Assembly (NCBI GenBank): GCA_963576725.1
Contig: OY755243.1
Location: forward strand, 72,686,106 to 72,750,105
Reading direction: 5' to 3'
Source: Azorinus chamasolen
Taxonomy: Eukaryota; Mollusca; Bivalvia; Cardiida; Solecurtidae
Length of the DNA: 64,000 nt
Below, piece by piece: positions 20,805 to 30,020 of the stretch. A program made the position numbers and the translations under genes. Position 1 is the first letter of the stretch, and every line of letters begins with the position of its first letter. The notes beneath the pieces are model-generated. The model was not told where the DNA came from. It worked only from the letters and a program-made list of their open reading frames with translations, and made no database searches.

Positions 20805-20985
20805 CTTATAAGTATATAACCGCACTCTATTCAGAATATTCAATTTCAAAATATGTCTACCGAAAGATACTTTAATTTGAATCAGTATGGCATCATTCCG
20901 GCTTGTATGGGCCTTGTGAAACCACTTTGTAAGTGACTGTTCGAACTCTGTGAAGTCCCCGAGGACACAATAATCCATTAACCTG
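20805..20985 (-). other. conserved block upstream of receptor gene 2 (candidate 5' UTR exon or promoter)
   Basis: Counterpart of 6934-7080. On the minus strand it ends ACTTATAAG|GTATGT, a strong donor. The shared core reads CAAATTAAAGTATCTTTCGG and, further 5', AAGCCGGAATGATG. An ATG-initiated frame crosses it here but not in gene 1, so coding is doubtful. Confidence 0.4.
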
Positions 20986-20989
20986 TAGT

Positions 20990-21100
20990 TTGCCCTGGGC
21001 GTATTTTTGCTTGTTTTCGCAAACAGTTTGGATATAGATTAGAAGATAGGTAACACCAGTATGGAACTGTTTGATACTCTGATCGTCTCTGAACAGAAAT
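20990..21100. repeat. HP-E fragment
   Basis: TTCGCAAACAGTTTGGATAT...GGAACTGTTTGATACTCTG with the centre worn. Confidence 0.45.
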
Positions 21101-21258
21101 AAGTCAGATTCACAATCGGTATACTGTTGGTCAATTATACCGTTTCAGACAAAAAGTGTATACATGTTCCTATACATATCAACGGAACTCAAATAATGCC
21201 ATTGCCCGTTGGAGTGCCAGTGCTGGTTTCACATGAATATATGGAGTATTGTACATTA

Positions 21259-21508
21259 TTAACCCTTTCCCTCATATAAACGTGTTTTCACGCATTTGCA
21301 AACAGAGTATACCCAGATCAGACGGCTCCTAGAGGAGCCGTCTGATCAGGGTCTGCTCTGTTTGCTAATAGCATTTGATAGATCAGTTTATTTTTCTTCT
21401 AAAATGTCTACAATTTTGCACCTTCCATATTTCTTTATAACTATTTTGTTAATGAATATTAAGTAGGTACTGAAATTTGGAATAAATATAGAACAGGGAA
21501 AGGGTTAA
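21259..21508 (+). mobile_element. TTAA-1a MITE, well preserved
   Basis: A 250-bp copy with intact TTAA on both sides, apex GGCTCCTAGAGGAGCC and right end GAACAGGGAAAGGGTTAA. Very close to 57478-57726, including the shared AATAGCATTTGATAGAT variant. Confidence 0.92.
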
Positions 21509-21654
21509 ATATTTATAACCGTTCTACTGGACGTATAAAGTGCAACATCAATTACGTGAATTGGTCATGAGTACTCATGAACTTATTTATAAAGATAATT
21601 ATATTAAGAAAGAGATAGAATGAGGGAGAGAGCGTGAGAGATATATTTCAGAAC

Positions 21655-21745
21655 AATTCTGTATTATAATTTTGGAAGGAACTTTTATTTCGAACTATCC
21701 CGTAGTTCGAGTTATCCGTGTTCGAGATATCGAGGTGTATCGAGT
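21655..21745. repeat. TA-3 right-end fragment
   Basis: ATTTCGAACTATCCCGTAGT, then TTCGAGATATCGAGGTG; the core and left end are absent. The sequence to 21857 is unassigned. Confidence 0.55.
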
Positions 21746-21857
21746 GTAGTTGCAAAGGGCGTGTCACTCCACAAAATTACCAAAGATGTTTTTAGTTGAG
21801 ATATTTCCTAATATATACATGTAATACTTTTTTCGCCCCTAGTCATGTCAGCTCTTT

Positions 21858-22083
21858 TTAACCCTTTCTCTCATACAGACGCTTTTCACGCCTTTGCAAA
21901 CAGAGTAGATCCAGATCTGACGGACCCTACATGATCCGTCTGATCAGGGTATACTCTGTTTAATTATAAAATTATAATGCGAGGATTGGCTCTATTTGTC
22001 TTCCAGTAGCAAACCATCCCATGCACATTATTGCGTTCATAAAATCATATCTCGTACATGAATATTCTACGGGAAGAGGGCTT
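21858..22083 (+). mobile_element. TTAA-1b MITE
   Basis: TTAACCCTTTCTCTCATACAG left. The hairpin GCAAACAGAGTAGATCC to GGGTATACTCTGTTT has apex GACCCTACATGATCC, changed from the usual tip. The right end GGAAGAGGGCTTTA is worn. Confidence 0.75.
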
Positions 22084-22284
22084 TACTCCCACCCGATCTA
22101 TTTAAAACTAATCCCACTTACAGTAGAAAAATGCTTGTTCTGCATAACATTCACGGAATGCATACTGTAAAACCCCTGTAAATATCAATTTCGTTTTTTA
22201 GGCAAGTGGCTCCTTTTGGGGCTTTCTGCGTGACTTTCAACCTGCATTTAGCTGCCACCTGTCTGAAAGGCCGACACCGGTACT

Positions 22285-22816
22285 AAGCCCAACCCATTTC
22301 TCACACTTACACCTTTTGATGACTCTGTAAAAGTCATTTTTGAAACCATTGTGATAAATAGAGTATTTGCTCCAAAGGAGCAAATGCTCTATTTATCACA
22401 ATGGTTTCAAAACTACACAATTCTGTTATTTTCCTTTTCTCTAGTAAATGCTCCTCTTCGGTAGTTTTATTCAAAGAGGTCTAAAGCTAATCTCGGAGAG
22501 AATCTTTTTTTTCAAATGCTTTATTCTCCCCGTCATAGGTATGTGAGGGTCGGGGAGTACCACCCCTCATCATACCTTACAATAATTTGGTAGGTTAGTA
22601 GCATCGTGTCATGTTTATGGTAAGTATAATAGTTACATAAATTGACAAAAGAGAAAAAGGCAACTTTAACAATGCCGTTTTAGAAAAAAAAAGTATTATT
22701 GATATTCATACAAACACTTTTTTGGGGGAGAAATGTATGCATTTGATAGCATACATACTAAAAAATGAACAAAAAGAAACATGGTTCCAAAAAACAAGCT
22801 CGGAGAGAATTGGTTA
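22285..22816 (+). mobile_element. TTAA-2 MITE inside TA-5, itself interrupted
   Basis: AACCCATTTCTCACACTTAC left; hairpin at 22330-22412 with apex GCTCCAAAGGAGC; right half up to GCTAATCTCGGAGAGAAT, then resuming at 22811 with TGGTTAA. A retroposed segment lies between. Confidence 0.8.
22504..22798 (-). mobile_element. retroposed poly(A) sequence with 12-bp target duplication
   Basis: Flanked by CTCGGAGAGAAT at 22492-22503 and 22799-22810. Read on the minus strand it ends AATAAAGCATTTG followed by eight A, i.e. a polyadenylation signal and tail. No open frame and no known 5' structure, so it is either the 3' UTR of a cellular transcript or an unrecognised SINE. Confidence 0.75.
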
Positions 22817-22842
22817 ACGTCAGGTTTAGAGGGGTTTCACTG

Positions 22843-23067
22843 TATTCATTTGGATTAGATATAATTTTTGCAAGGTAAACAAACAGCATGGACTGTAATT
22901 TGTTATCTGACTCATAATTTATCAGTCTTGTGTGAACTTGTAAAACGTTTATGAAGTTTTAAATACATGTACTTCCTTCTTGCCCAGCGTGTTACGTGAC
23001 ACGTGCCAATTACGAGCTTGGTATACCTATAAATAATCAGCTTGATAACTACCGCAATGAAATCAAA
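22843..23067. other. spacer, no feature seen
   Basis: Unassigned sequence between nested elements. Confidence 0.35.
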
Positions 23068-23517
23068 TTAACCCTTTCCTTCATATAAACGATTTTAACG
23101 CATATGCAAACAGAGTGGATCCTAATCAGACGGAGCCGTTTGATCAGGGTCTGCTCTGTTTGCTAATGGAATTTGATAGATCTGTTCCTTTACCGTATAA
23201 AATGGCAACACTGTTCCGCCTTCCATATTTTATTATAACTATTTTGTCCATGAATATTCAGTAATATATTGAACTTTGAAATGAACATACAGTAAAACCT
23301 CTCTATAACGGCCACTAAATAACATCAATTATTTTGTGTTAAAGGCAGGTGACTGCTTAAAGCAAGGTGAAATTAAAACAGAACGCTCCTATAGGAGCGT
23401 TCTGTTTTACTTTCACCTTGCTTTAAGCAGCCACCTGCCCTAAATACCAACTAATTAACACTATTTAGTGGCCGTTATACAGATGTTTTACTGTATATAG
23501 AACAGGGAAAGGGTTAC
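23068..23517 (+). mobile_element. TTAA-1a MITE split by TA-1
   Basis: TTAACCCTTTCCTTCATATA left; shortened hairpin apex (GACGGAGCCG). The long half runs to GAACTTTGAAATGAACATA, then after the TA-1 insert TATAGAACAGGGAAAGGG. Confidence 0.87.
23290..23493. mobile_element. TA-1 MITE nested in TTAA-1a
   Basis: A 204-bp near-perfect palindrome with TA at 23288-23289 and 23494-23495; apex AACGCTCCTATAGGAGCGTT. Confidence 0.93.
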
Positions 23518-23549
23518 CCTTTGAATGTGGGAAACGGGTGCCCTGACAT

Positions 23550-23895
23550 ATCAAACTGTGTAGACCTAGATCAGAGTGTTCCTTCTGAAGTCCTCTGATC
23601 AGAGTCTGTACTGTTTTGTTTAAACATATTTGATTTCATATAGTGCTTGGAATGGAGTAGGATGACAAATTCTGACAACATTGCAAATGGCCCATCGCCT
23701 ACATATCTTTATATTATCTTTATATTAAACGCAGGAAGCGTTTGCTATAGCAGACATTCTAGAATCCTATCTATATTATTCCATAAGCGAACAAAGCAGA
23801 CCCTGGTCAGACGGTTCCTACAGGAGCCGTTTGATCAGGTTCAGCCCTGTTTGTAAAGGCGTAGAAAGGCATGCATATTTATTGAGTGAAGGGGG
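23550..23895. repeat. truncated TTAA-1 hairpins
   Basis: A hairpin at 23557-23620 (ACTGTGTAGACC to GAGTCTGTACTGTTT) and a second at 23766-23855 (GCGAACAAAGCAGACC to TTCAGCCCTGTTTG) with apex GGTTCCTACAGGAGCC; the ATTTATTGAGTGAAGG end of TTAA-1b follows. Confidence 0.65.
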
Positions 23896-24009
23896 ATAAG
23901 CGCCCTTTGATGCATTTTGCAAATAGAGTAGACCCAGATGATCAGAGGGTTGCAGAATGAGCCTTCTGATCAAGATCTGCTGCGTTTGCTTATGGAACAA
24001 TATGCAGTA

Positions 24010-24196
24010 CTGTAGAAGCCTTCTAATTCGACCACTTTATAAATGAGCACAGCTTTCTTGAAACAGGTGACTGATTAATGCAGGACGAATTCAGTGCAGA
24101 ACGCTGCTGAATGAGCTTTCTGCATAACTTTGGCCCTGCATTAAACTACCGCATGGCTTTAAAAATCACACTTAGACCACTTGCTGATGGTTTTGT
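24010..24196. mobile_element. TA-4-like MITE, worn
   Basis: CTGTAGAAGCCTTCTAATTC left. The core GGTGACTGATTAATGCAGGAC leads to apex ACGCTGCTGAATGAGC. The right end is eroded. Confidence 0.65.
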
Positions 24197-24255
24197 AAAA
24201 CTGACTCTACAGTTTCTGCCATAACATAACAGTCCTGTGTCCATGTAACATTATA

Positions 24256-24458
24256 GTAAAACCTCTCTATAACGTCCACTAAATAGTGTTAATTAGTTGG
24301 TATATTAGGGCAAGTGGCTGCTTAAAGCAAGGTGGAAGTAAAACAGACCGCTCCTATAGGATCGTTCTGTTTTACTTTCACCTTGTTTTAAGCAAACACC
24401 TGCATTTAACATCAACTACTTGATGTTATTTAGTGACCATTATAGAGAGGTTTTACTG
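24256..24458. mobile_element. TA-1 MITE nested in TTAA-1b
   Basis: GTAAAACCTCTCTATAACG (first two bases lost) to GAGAGGTTTTACTG. Apex CGCTCCTATAGGATCG. Confidence 0.87.
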
Positions 24459-24608
24459 CATAAAACTCAACTACATGTAATTGACATCCATGCTGTCATC
24501 ATTTTTAACATGAATATTCATCAGGTAAAGGGTTAGTTAACGCATGTTTTCCATTTTGGTGAAATAAGATTCGTTTGTAATACGTTCTTTGGGCGAGTTA
24601 GTTTAGAA

Positions 24609-24832
24609 TTAACAATTCCCTCATATTGACGCCTTTTAACGCCTCTGTAAAGATTACTTTTTGAAATCATTGTGATAAGTAGAGCATTTCCTCCATATGA
24701 GCAAATGCTCAATCACAATGGTTTCAGAACTACACTGTTCTGAAACTTTCCTTCTCTCTAATTAATGCTCATTTTCGGTAGATTCATTCAAAGAGGTTGG
24801 GTCTAAAACAAGCCTATGCGAGAATGGGTCAA
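24609..24832 (+). mobile_element. TTAA-2 MITE
   Basis: TTAACAATTCCCTCATATTG left; the second arm is shortened (AAATGCTCAATCACAATGG); right end CGAGAATGGGTCAA. Confidence 0.8.
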
Positions 24833-25025
24833 ATGCACGACCAGGATTTGGTCTTGTTATCTCAAGAACAAGAGAGGAACCGTCGTCTCTTCCTGCACCA
24901 AATCCTCCAATGAAATCTTCAGCGTGATCGATAAATTCTTTCGTTGCAACATTTTGTCGTCTGAAAAATTATCGTCTGCTTCAGTTTACATTTTTTTTAA
25001 ATTGTCTTATTTTATATATCATATA

Positions 25026-25319
25026 CAGTTGAACTTCGATATCTCGAACTCCAATGGACTATACAAATTAGTTCGAGATAACGGAAGTTCGAGTTATCAG
25101 GTTTCTAATTTCATGCAGGTGTAAAGTAATGCTGAAAGCTCTTGCAGGAGCTTTCAACATTACTTTACACCTGCATTAAGCTATCTCATGTGTTTCTAGG
25201 CATCCGCAGTGATACATTTAAGAACAAGTATGTATTGTAAGTTTTGGAAGGACCAAACTTTTAGTTCGAGTTATCTCGAAGTTCGAATTATCCAAGTTCG
25301 AGATATCGATGTTCAACTG
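25026..25319. mobile_element. TA-3 palindromic MITE
   Basis: CAGTTGAACTTCGATATCTC left, GATATCGATGTTCAACTG right, TA flanks. The core starts GTGTAAAGTAATGCTGAAAG with apex AGCTCTTGCAGGAGCT. TTCGAGTTATC words are repeated in each arm. Confidence 0.9.
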
Positions 25320-25483
25320 TACATGAAAACAGTAACAAAGAGGTTGTAGCATGATAAGGCGCCTACTCACTCCGTCTCTAACCTTTATCATTTTTGTTTT
25401 GCATAGGAAACAACAGAATCGCCATTGGCAATAAAATAGTTAAATTTTAATCTTTAACGCGCTACAAGGGAGCATGTAATCTC

Positions 25484-25730
25484 TTAACCCTTTCCCTGTT
25501 CTATATTTATTTCAAATGTTTAATACCTACTGAATATTCATTAACAATATAGTTATAATGAAATGCCAAATGTGGATCATTGTACCTGTTTTAGAAAGTA
25601 AAGAAACAGAACTATCAAATTCCATTGGCAAATAGAGTAGACCCTGATCAGACGGCTTCTATAGGAGCCGTCTGATCTGGGTCTACTCTGTTTGCAAATG
25701 CGTGAACACACGTTTATATGAGGGAAAGGG
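25484..25730 (-). mobile_element. TTAA-1a MITE
   Basis: TTAACCCTTTCCCTGTTCTA left, TATATGAGGGAAAGGG right (right TTAA lost). Hairpin from GCAAATAGAGTAGACC to GGGTCTACTCTGTTTGC. Confidence 0.88.
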
Positions 25731-26238
25731 CCGATTCGACAAATAGACTGGGTAAAGATGTTATGTTAGTTATGTTATGATAGTTTTTGTTCCTAAATGT
25801 ATAAACCTTTGTACTTTGAAAATGTTTTGGGCAAAAGTTTGGGTATTCAAATATATACTAAAGCATGCTAAAGCTGACTAATTTTATCTTCTGCAAACTT
25901 TGTCGTCTGCTACAATTTCCGTTTTATACTTTTCATTAATTTTTGCTTGTAAACAATAGTTATAGAAACAAATAGTCTGAATTATGATGACACGCCGATT
26001 ACTAGGCATGACATTTGGATCCAAACTGTTTGCAAAGGTTATCACAGTTTCGCAATTGGCTGTGAAAGAGTCCGAGATAAAAAAAAAGTCATATTTTCTT
26101 CCTGTTTGTAACACTTCGCATACACTATCGACAACTGTGTTGTGACTGCATTGTTTTTACCTACCGTAAAAATGTTACCCAATCTCTGATTGGCTGAAAT
26201 TTCCACTGTCTTCCGGTTCGTTTAATCCTTTTAATTAA
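25731..26238. other. spacer with no clear feature
   Basis: Contains GGATCCAAACTGTTTGC (26018-26034), a lone HP-E arm. Otherwise unassigned. Confidence 0.35.
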
Positions 26239-26318
26239 CCGAGTGTCAGACAGAGTGGATCCTAATGAGACGCCGAGTAACTCGGCTTCATCTGGATCTA
26301 AGCTGTTTCAGATACTAG
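26239..26318. repeat. HP-E hairpin
   Basis: AGAGTGGATCCTAATGAGACG, apex GCCGAGTAACTCGGC, second arm TTCATCTGGATCTAAGCTG. Confidence 0.65.
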
Positions 26319-26364
26319 CCAATATGAGTTCAGCATGAGTAGCGAATATGTATATGTCTCTGAG

Positions 26365-26609
26365 TTAACCCATTTGTTCCGAGTGTCCCTTAAACGGGTC
26401 GTAAGCAAATAATGTAGACCCAGATCAGAGGATCCATCTGATCTGGGCTCCTGAAGGAGCCCTCTGATCAGCGTCTGCACTGTTTGATGTCAGTGGCTTA
26501 TTCCAACAAATATTTTGTTACATGTGTCCCCTCAAGATGAAAATTGGAGGCATTCCACAATGAAATTTGGACGAGTTTTCTTCATATAATGTGGGAATAA
26601 ATGGGTTAA
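26365..26609. mobile_element. TTAA-4 element
   Basis: TTAACCCATTTGTTCC left and GGAATAAATGGGTTAA right form terminal inverted repeats. Inside are two overlapping hairpins: CCCAGATCAGAGGATCC with CTGATCTGGGC, and GGGCTCCTGAAGGAGCCC with CTCTGATCAGCG. The only fairly complete copy in this window. Confidence 0.78.
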
Positions 26610-26774
26610 TTGTTTTCAGATATAAAACAGAGAAACTGTGCGTTTCACCGGGATTCAAATGGTTCGGCACTGTGGTTGTATTGTGTTTGTATTGTGGATG
26701 GGAAGTGGAAGAAAATAACGTTTTAAGCATTGTAACCGACAACCATGTTTACTTACCGTGAAATAAAGATATAC

Positions 26775-27130
26775 AGTAAAACCCGTTGATCCGAACTTAG
26801 TTTTAGTAAAGGAGAATGGAGAACTTTTTATACAGGTGGCTACTTAACACATTCTCTCATAGTGACGCATTTGGGCGCCTCTGTAAATGTCACATTTTGA
26901 AACAAACCATTGTAATCACAATGATTTAAAAACTACACAATTCTAAAATTCTCCTTTTCCATTATTAATGCTCCTTTTCAGTAGAGTTATTCAAAGAGGT
27001 TGGTTCTAAAAATAGTCGTCGGGGGGGGGGGGGGGGGGAGTTAATGCAAGGCGAAAGTGATTCAGACAAAGCTCACAGTGGAGTTATCTGTATGACCTTT
27101 TATCAAGCACTGAGTCGCTATCGGTTTTAA
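26775..27130. mobile_element. TA-family MITE split by TTAA-2
   Basis: CAGTAAAACCCGTTGATCCG left (TA-7-like). The core ACAGGTGGCTACTTAA is followed by the insert and then TTAATGCAAGGCGAAAGTG. The right arm (CTTTTATCAAGCACTGAGTC) is poorly preserved. Confidence 0.7.
26844..27044 (+). mobile_element. TTAA-2 MITE inserted into a TA core
   Basis: TTAACACATTCTCTCATAG to a G-run (27021-27038) and TTAA at 27041-27044. The hairpin is collapsed (AACCATTGTAATCACAATG). Confidence 0.78.
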
Positions 27131-27390
27131 CCCTTTACCCCATGAGTATTCGTGATCATGTAAGAAATAATGATCTCATAATAGTAATTATATTTATTAT
27201 TATAACCGCACATGTACACATGACTTCCTGATCATGGCAGAAACCGTTGAGTTATATCTGTATCATATCATAAGCAAACAGAACAGACCGTGATCAGACG
27301 GCTCCTATAGAAGCCATCAGATCTGGATCTACATGTACTCTGTTTACAAAAACATAGAAAGGAATGCGTATCTGTGGAGTAAAGGGTTAA
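27127..27390 (-). mobile_element. TTAA-1b MITE
   Basis: TTAACCCTTTACCCCATGAG left, GTGGAGTAAAGGGTTAA right. Hairpin GCAAACAGAACAGACCG to CTACATGTACTCTGTTTAC with apex GGCTCCTATAGAAGCC. Confidence 0.88.
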
Positions 27391-27416
27391 GAAACGCATA
27401 TTGCGTTTGAATAATC

Positions 27417-27645
27417 TTAACCCATTCCCTCATATTGACGACTTTTGACGACTCTGTAAATGTCACTTTGTGAAACCATTGTGATAAATAGAGCATTTGC
27501 TCCTATAGGAGCAAATGCTCTATTTATCACAATGGTTTCAAACTACAACATTCTAAAATTTTCCTTTTCTCTAATTAATGCTCCTTTTCGGTAGATTAAT
27601 TCAAAGAGGTTGTATCTAAAAATAGCCTATGAGGTAATGGGTTAA
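27417..27645 (+). mobile_element. TTAA-2 MITE, well preserved
   Basis: A 229-bp copy with TTAA on both sides. Perfect hairpin around TTTGCTCCTATAGGAGCAAA extending through GAAACCATTGTGATAAATAG. Good reference copy. Confidence 0.94.
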
Positions 27646-27693
27646 TATGTTACTAAATCACGCGCTCACATCAGCGAGACTCTTATGTATATA

Positions 27694-27870
27694 GTAGAGC
27701 CTACCCTAAGCGACCATTCATTTATTGAAAAGAACATGGGAGTCTTTAAAGCAGATGGTTGCTTAATGCAGGGCAATGGTAATGCAGAAGGCTCCTGTAA
27801 GATACTACCTGTCTTACAGACCCATGATTATACCTCTTCTTGATGTCCGCCTAAGACGCGTTCTACTGTA
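27694..27870. mobile_element. TA-2 MITE, second arm shortened
   Basis: AGTAGAGCCTACCCTAAGCG left, CCTAAGACGCGTTCTACTG right. The centre GAAGGCTCCTGTAAGATACT has lost most of the second arm. Confidence 0.72.
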
Positions 27871-28070
27871 ATGGAAATTTAGAACTTAGTTTGTGACTCA
27901 CACACGCTGCATGCATGACTTCCTGTTTTAGGTAATCACAGATGCGACATTGGCAGCATAATAATTAAAACTATACTTTACTACATCTTTATGTAAATAG
28001 ATGTAGGCCTATGCTTCACTACATCTTGGTGCACACCTCAAATGCAAAGTCAAACAGAATATACTGTATA
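27871..28070. other. spacer, no feature seen
   Basis: Includes GATGTAGGCCTATGCTTCAC; no feature assigned. Confidence 0.3.
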
Positions 28071-28275
28071 CAGTAAAACCTCTCTATAACAGCCACTAAA
28101 TTACATCAAGTATGTCGTGTTAAAGACAGGTGGTTGCTTTAAGCAATGTGAAAGTAAAACAGAACGCTCCTATAGGAGCGTTCTGTTTTACTTTCACGTT
28201 GCTTTAAGCAGCCACCTGCCCTAATATACCAACTAATTAGCACAATTTAATGACCGTTATAGAGAGGTTTCACTG
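28071..28275. mobile_element. TA-1 palindromic MITE
   Basis: CAGTAAAACCTCTCTATAAC to TTATAGAGAGGTTTCACTG with TA flanks; apex AACGCTCCTATAGGAGCGTT. Confidence 0.92.
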
Positions 28276-28279
28276 TATA

Positions 28280-28427
28280 TGGCCATCAAAAAGTGGTCTA
28301 ATTATGGGTCTGTAAGGCAGGTGGTAGTTTAATGCAGGTCAAAAGTAATGCAGAAAGCTCCTGCAGAAAGCTCCTACTTTTGCCCAGCATGAAGCTGCCA
28401 CCTGGTCGCTATGGGCAGGTTTTAATT
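28280..28427. mobile_element. TA-2 MITE core without its ends
   Basis: GGCCATCAAAAAGTGGTCTA, AGGTGGTAGTTTAATGCAGG, and an apex with AAAGCTCCTGCAGAAAGCTC (slippage duplication). Confidence 0.65.
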
Positions 28428-28433
28428 CTTATA

Positions 28434-28894
28434 CAGTAAACTCTCGCCAATGCGACCACATAATCTATCAATATAGGAGAGCCTGTTAAAGCAGGCGATT
28501 GCTTAATGCAGGGTAAAAGACACGCAGAAAGCCTCTTTTATGACCTGTCTACAGTTTTGTCCTGCACTATAAGCTACCACCTGTTTAAAAATCCAGAATT
28601 ATACTTGTTTTGAATGATCGTATTAATTAACCCTTCGCTTGCTGTTCACGTCAATATACCTACCTGTAAAAAGTGAAGACCCAGATGAGACAGCTCCTGC
28701 AGGAGCTGTCTCATCAGGGTCTGCACTATTTACAAATTGATTGTATAACCAGTATACTCCACAACAGTGATTGCACAGAGAAATAATTGTAGACAGTGAA
28801 GATAATTATATGTAATTATACAACAGGACGAGGGTAAAGAAGAAGAAATGATTTTTTAAAATTCAGCAAGAGGACGGTTAACGAGGCTTTCCTG
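28434..28894. mobile_element. TA-4 MITE split by TTAA-3
   Basis: CAGTAAACTCTCGCCAATGC left. The core ends CTACCACCTGTTTAAAAATC and TGAATGATCGTATTAA; after the insert the terminus is CGAGGCTTTCCTG. Compare the uninterrupted 43594-43798. Confidence 0.75.
28627..28881 (+). mobile_element. TTAA-3 MITE nested in TA-4
   Basis: TTAACCCTTCGCTTGCTGTTC left; CAGCAAGAGGACGGTTAA right. Perfect CAGCTCCTGCAGGAGCTG apex. Confidence 0.9.
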
Positions 28895-29002
28895 TACCAA
28901 TCGTAACTACTCGTCGTATTCCGTCAGAGTTCGGAATATAGTTCGGAAGATAGAAATAGCCGAGGTGTTCCGAGTGTTTCCTGTACTTCTACGAAGGTTG
29001 TC

Positions 29003-29445
29003 ATCGATTATCCCTTATACTCCATACATTTATTACACCTTTGCAAACATAGTAGACCAAGATCAGACGGCGTCTGGTCAGGGTCTGCTCTGTTTGCTTA
29101 TGATATAATATGGATATGGTTCTACAGTTTCTGCCAATGCAAAAAAAATGCACGTGTCATTGTGCTATTGATATAATTAATGTTCATGACGTCATTTTTA
29201 GCTCGTCTGTTTCGAAGAAATAACGATTGTCGTAACTCCGGCGTCCGCGTCGTCGTTGTCGTCGTCGTTGTTGTCGTTGTCGTCCGAAATCTTAACATTG
29301 ACCATAACTTCTTCAATGTTTCATTTACAACCTGCATTTTTGGTATGCATGTTCATCTTGACAATGACGGCAGACGAGCGTTGGCACCCGCTTGCGGTGC
29401 TCTTGTTTACATAAATATTCATGGATGAAATAATTAAAATTCAGT
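29003..29445 (+). mobile_element. TTAA-1b MITE split by an AGCTC element
   Basis: CCCTTATACTCCATACATTT left. The hairpin has lost its apex (AAGATCAGACGGCGTCTGGTC). The long half stops at TTCATGACGTCATTTTT and resumes ACATAAATATTCATGGATG. Confidence 0.75.
29200..29407 (+). mobile_element. AGCTC...CTTGTT element (Helentron-like)
   Basis: A 208-bp relative of 11637-11954: AGCTCGTCTGTTTCGAAG at the start, GCTTGCGGTGCTCTTGTT at the end, with a GTCGTYGTT simple repeat at 29240-29283. The valine-run and threonine-run open frames across it come from that repeat. Confidence 0.72.
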
Positions 29446-29540
29446 CTGTCGCTCTTGCAAAAGATTAGATTTAAACCAGACAGCTCCTGTAGGAGGTGTT
29501 GTTTGATCAGTGTCTGCTGTATTTACTTACGGATTAATAT
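29446..29540. repeat. TTAA-1 hairpin remnant
   Basis: AAACCAGACAGCTCCTGTAG, GAGGTGTTGTTTGATCAG, GTGTCTGCTGTATTTACTTA. Confidence 0.5.
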
Positions 29541-29558
29541 ACATGTATAACTGATTAT

Positions 29559-29777
29559 TGATCGCCGCATGAGCGGCGATCACTAATGGAATGTTCAAAA
29601 GTATTTACCCATGTAGGAGGGGTAGCGACAAGTTTTACAAAGTCTATTCAGCGTATATCGGTGAGGAGAACCAAATGAAATGGCTCATGAGAGCGTGGCA
29701 GAGAATAGTTTCTAACGTCACTCGTTAATGGAACTGAACAGGCTATATTTAGGTCTATGACCATCACCGCCCTTGTT
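29559..29777 (+). mobile_element. hairpin-headed ...CTTGTT element
   Basis: Begins with a perfect 10-bp stem (TGATCGCCGC, loop ATGA, GCGGCGATCA) and ends CATCACCGCCCTTGTT. It has no inverted termini and no coding frame. Same plan as the AGCTC elements but a different body. Confidence 0.5.
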
Positions 29778-29937
29778 AGAGTTTATTGATTAAATTATCA
29801 TGAGAGTTTTAATGAAGTTTTATTGTTTTATTTATTTTTATTTAAAAAAGTCGTTTTATTTTTTTTTATTTAAAAAAGTCGTCAATATAGTAGCATGATA
29901 ACTTTATATACATCTTCAATTTCCCTTTAAGTATGTC

Positions 29938-30020
29938 TGGCCTGATAGCGTAGTGGTTACCACGGTCGCCTATCGTGCAGTCAGCCCTGGTTCGATTCTC
30001 ACCGCTGACGAAAAAAAAAT
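29938..30020 (+). tRNA. tRNA-like / SINE head (probable pseudogene)
   Basis: Contains an A-box-like TAGCGTAGTGGTTACCACG and a B box GGTTCGATTCT at tRNA spacing, followed by nine A. I cannot fold a convincing anticodon or acceptor stem, so this is better read as a tRNA-derived SINE head or pseudogene than as a functional tRNA. Confidence 0.4.

Larger units (their letters stand above)
22165..22842. mobile_element. TA-5 MITE split by a TTAA-2 element
   Basis: Left part 22165-22285: CTGTAAAACCCCTGTAAAT, AGGCAAGTGGCTCCTTTTGG, and a core ending ACCGGTACTAA. Right part 22813-22842: AACGTCAGGTTTAGAGGGGT ending CACTG before TA. The uninterrupted copy at 47924-48129 shows the two parts belong together. 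Confidence 0.78.
23895..24533 (+). mobile_element. TTAA-1b MITE carrying two TA insertions
   Basis: The hairpin at 23922-23990 (GCAAATAGAGTAGACCC to GATCTGCTGCGTTTGC), then TATGGAACAATATGCAGTA. The long half resumes CTGACTCTACAGTTTCTGCC and GTCCATGTAACATTA, then ACATGAATATTCATCAGG and AAAGGGTTA. Inserts: 24010-24196 and 24256-24458. Confidence 0.78.

Noticed and set aside
20712..20978. 88-codon frame as the coding first exon of receptor gene 2
   Set aside because: The matching block upstream of gene 1 has stops in this frame and the acceptor phases disagree, so a non-coding exon is more likely.
29122..29428. Open frames with long Thr or Val runs
   Set aside because: Produced by the GTC/GTT simple repeat inside an AGCTC element.
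29938..30020. Functional tRNA gene
   Set aside because: A and B boxes fit, but I cannot form the acceptor and anticodon stems; kept only as a tRNA-like/SINE head.
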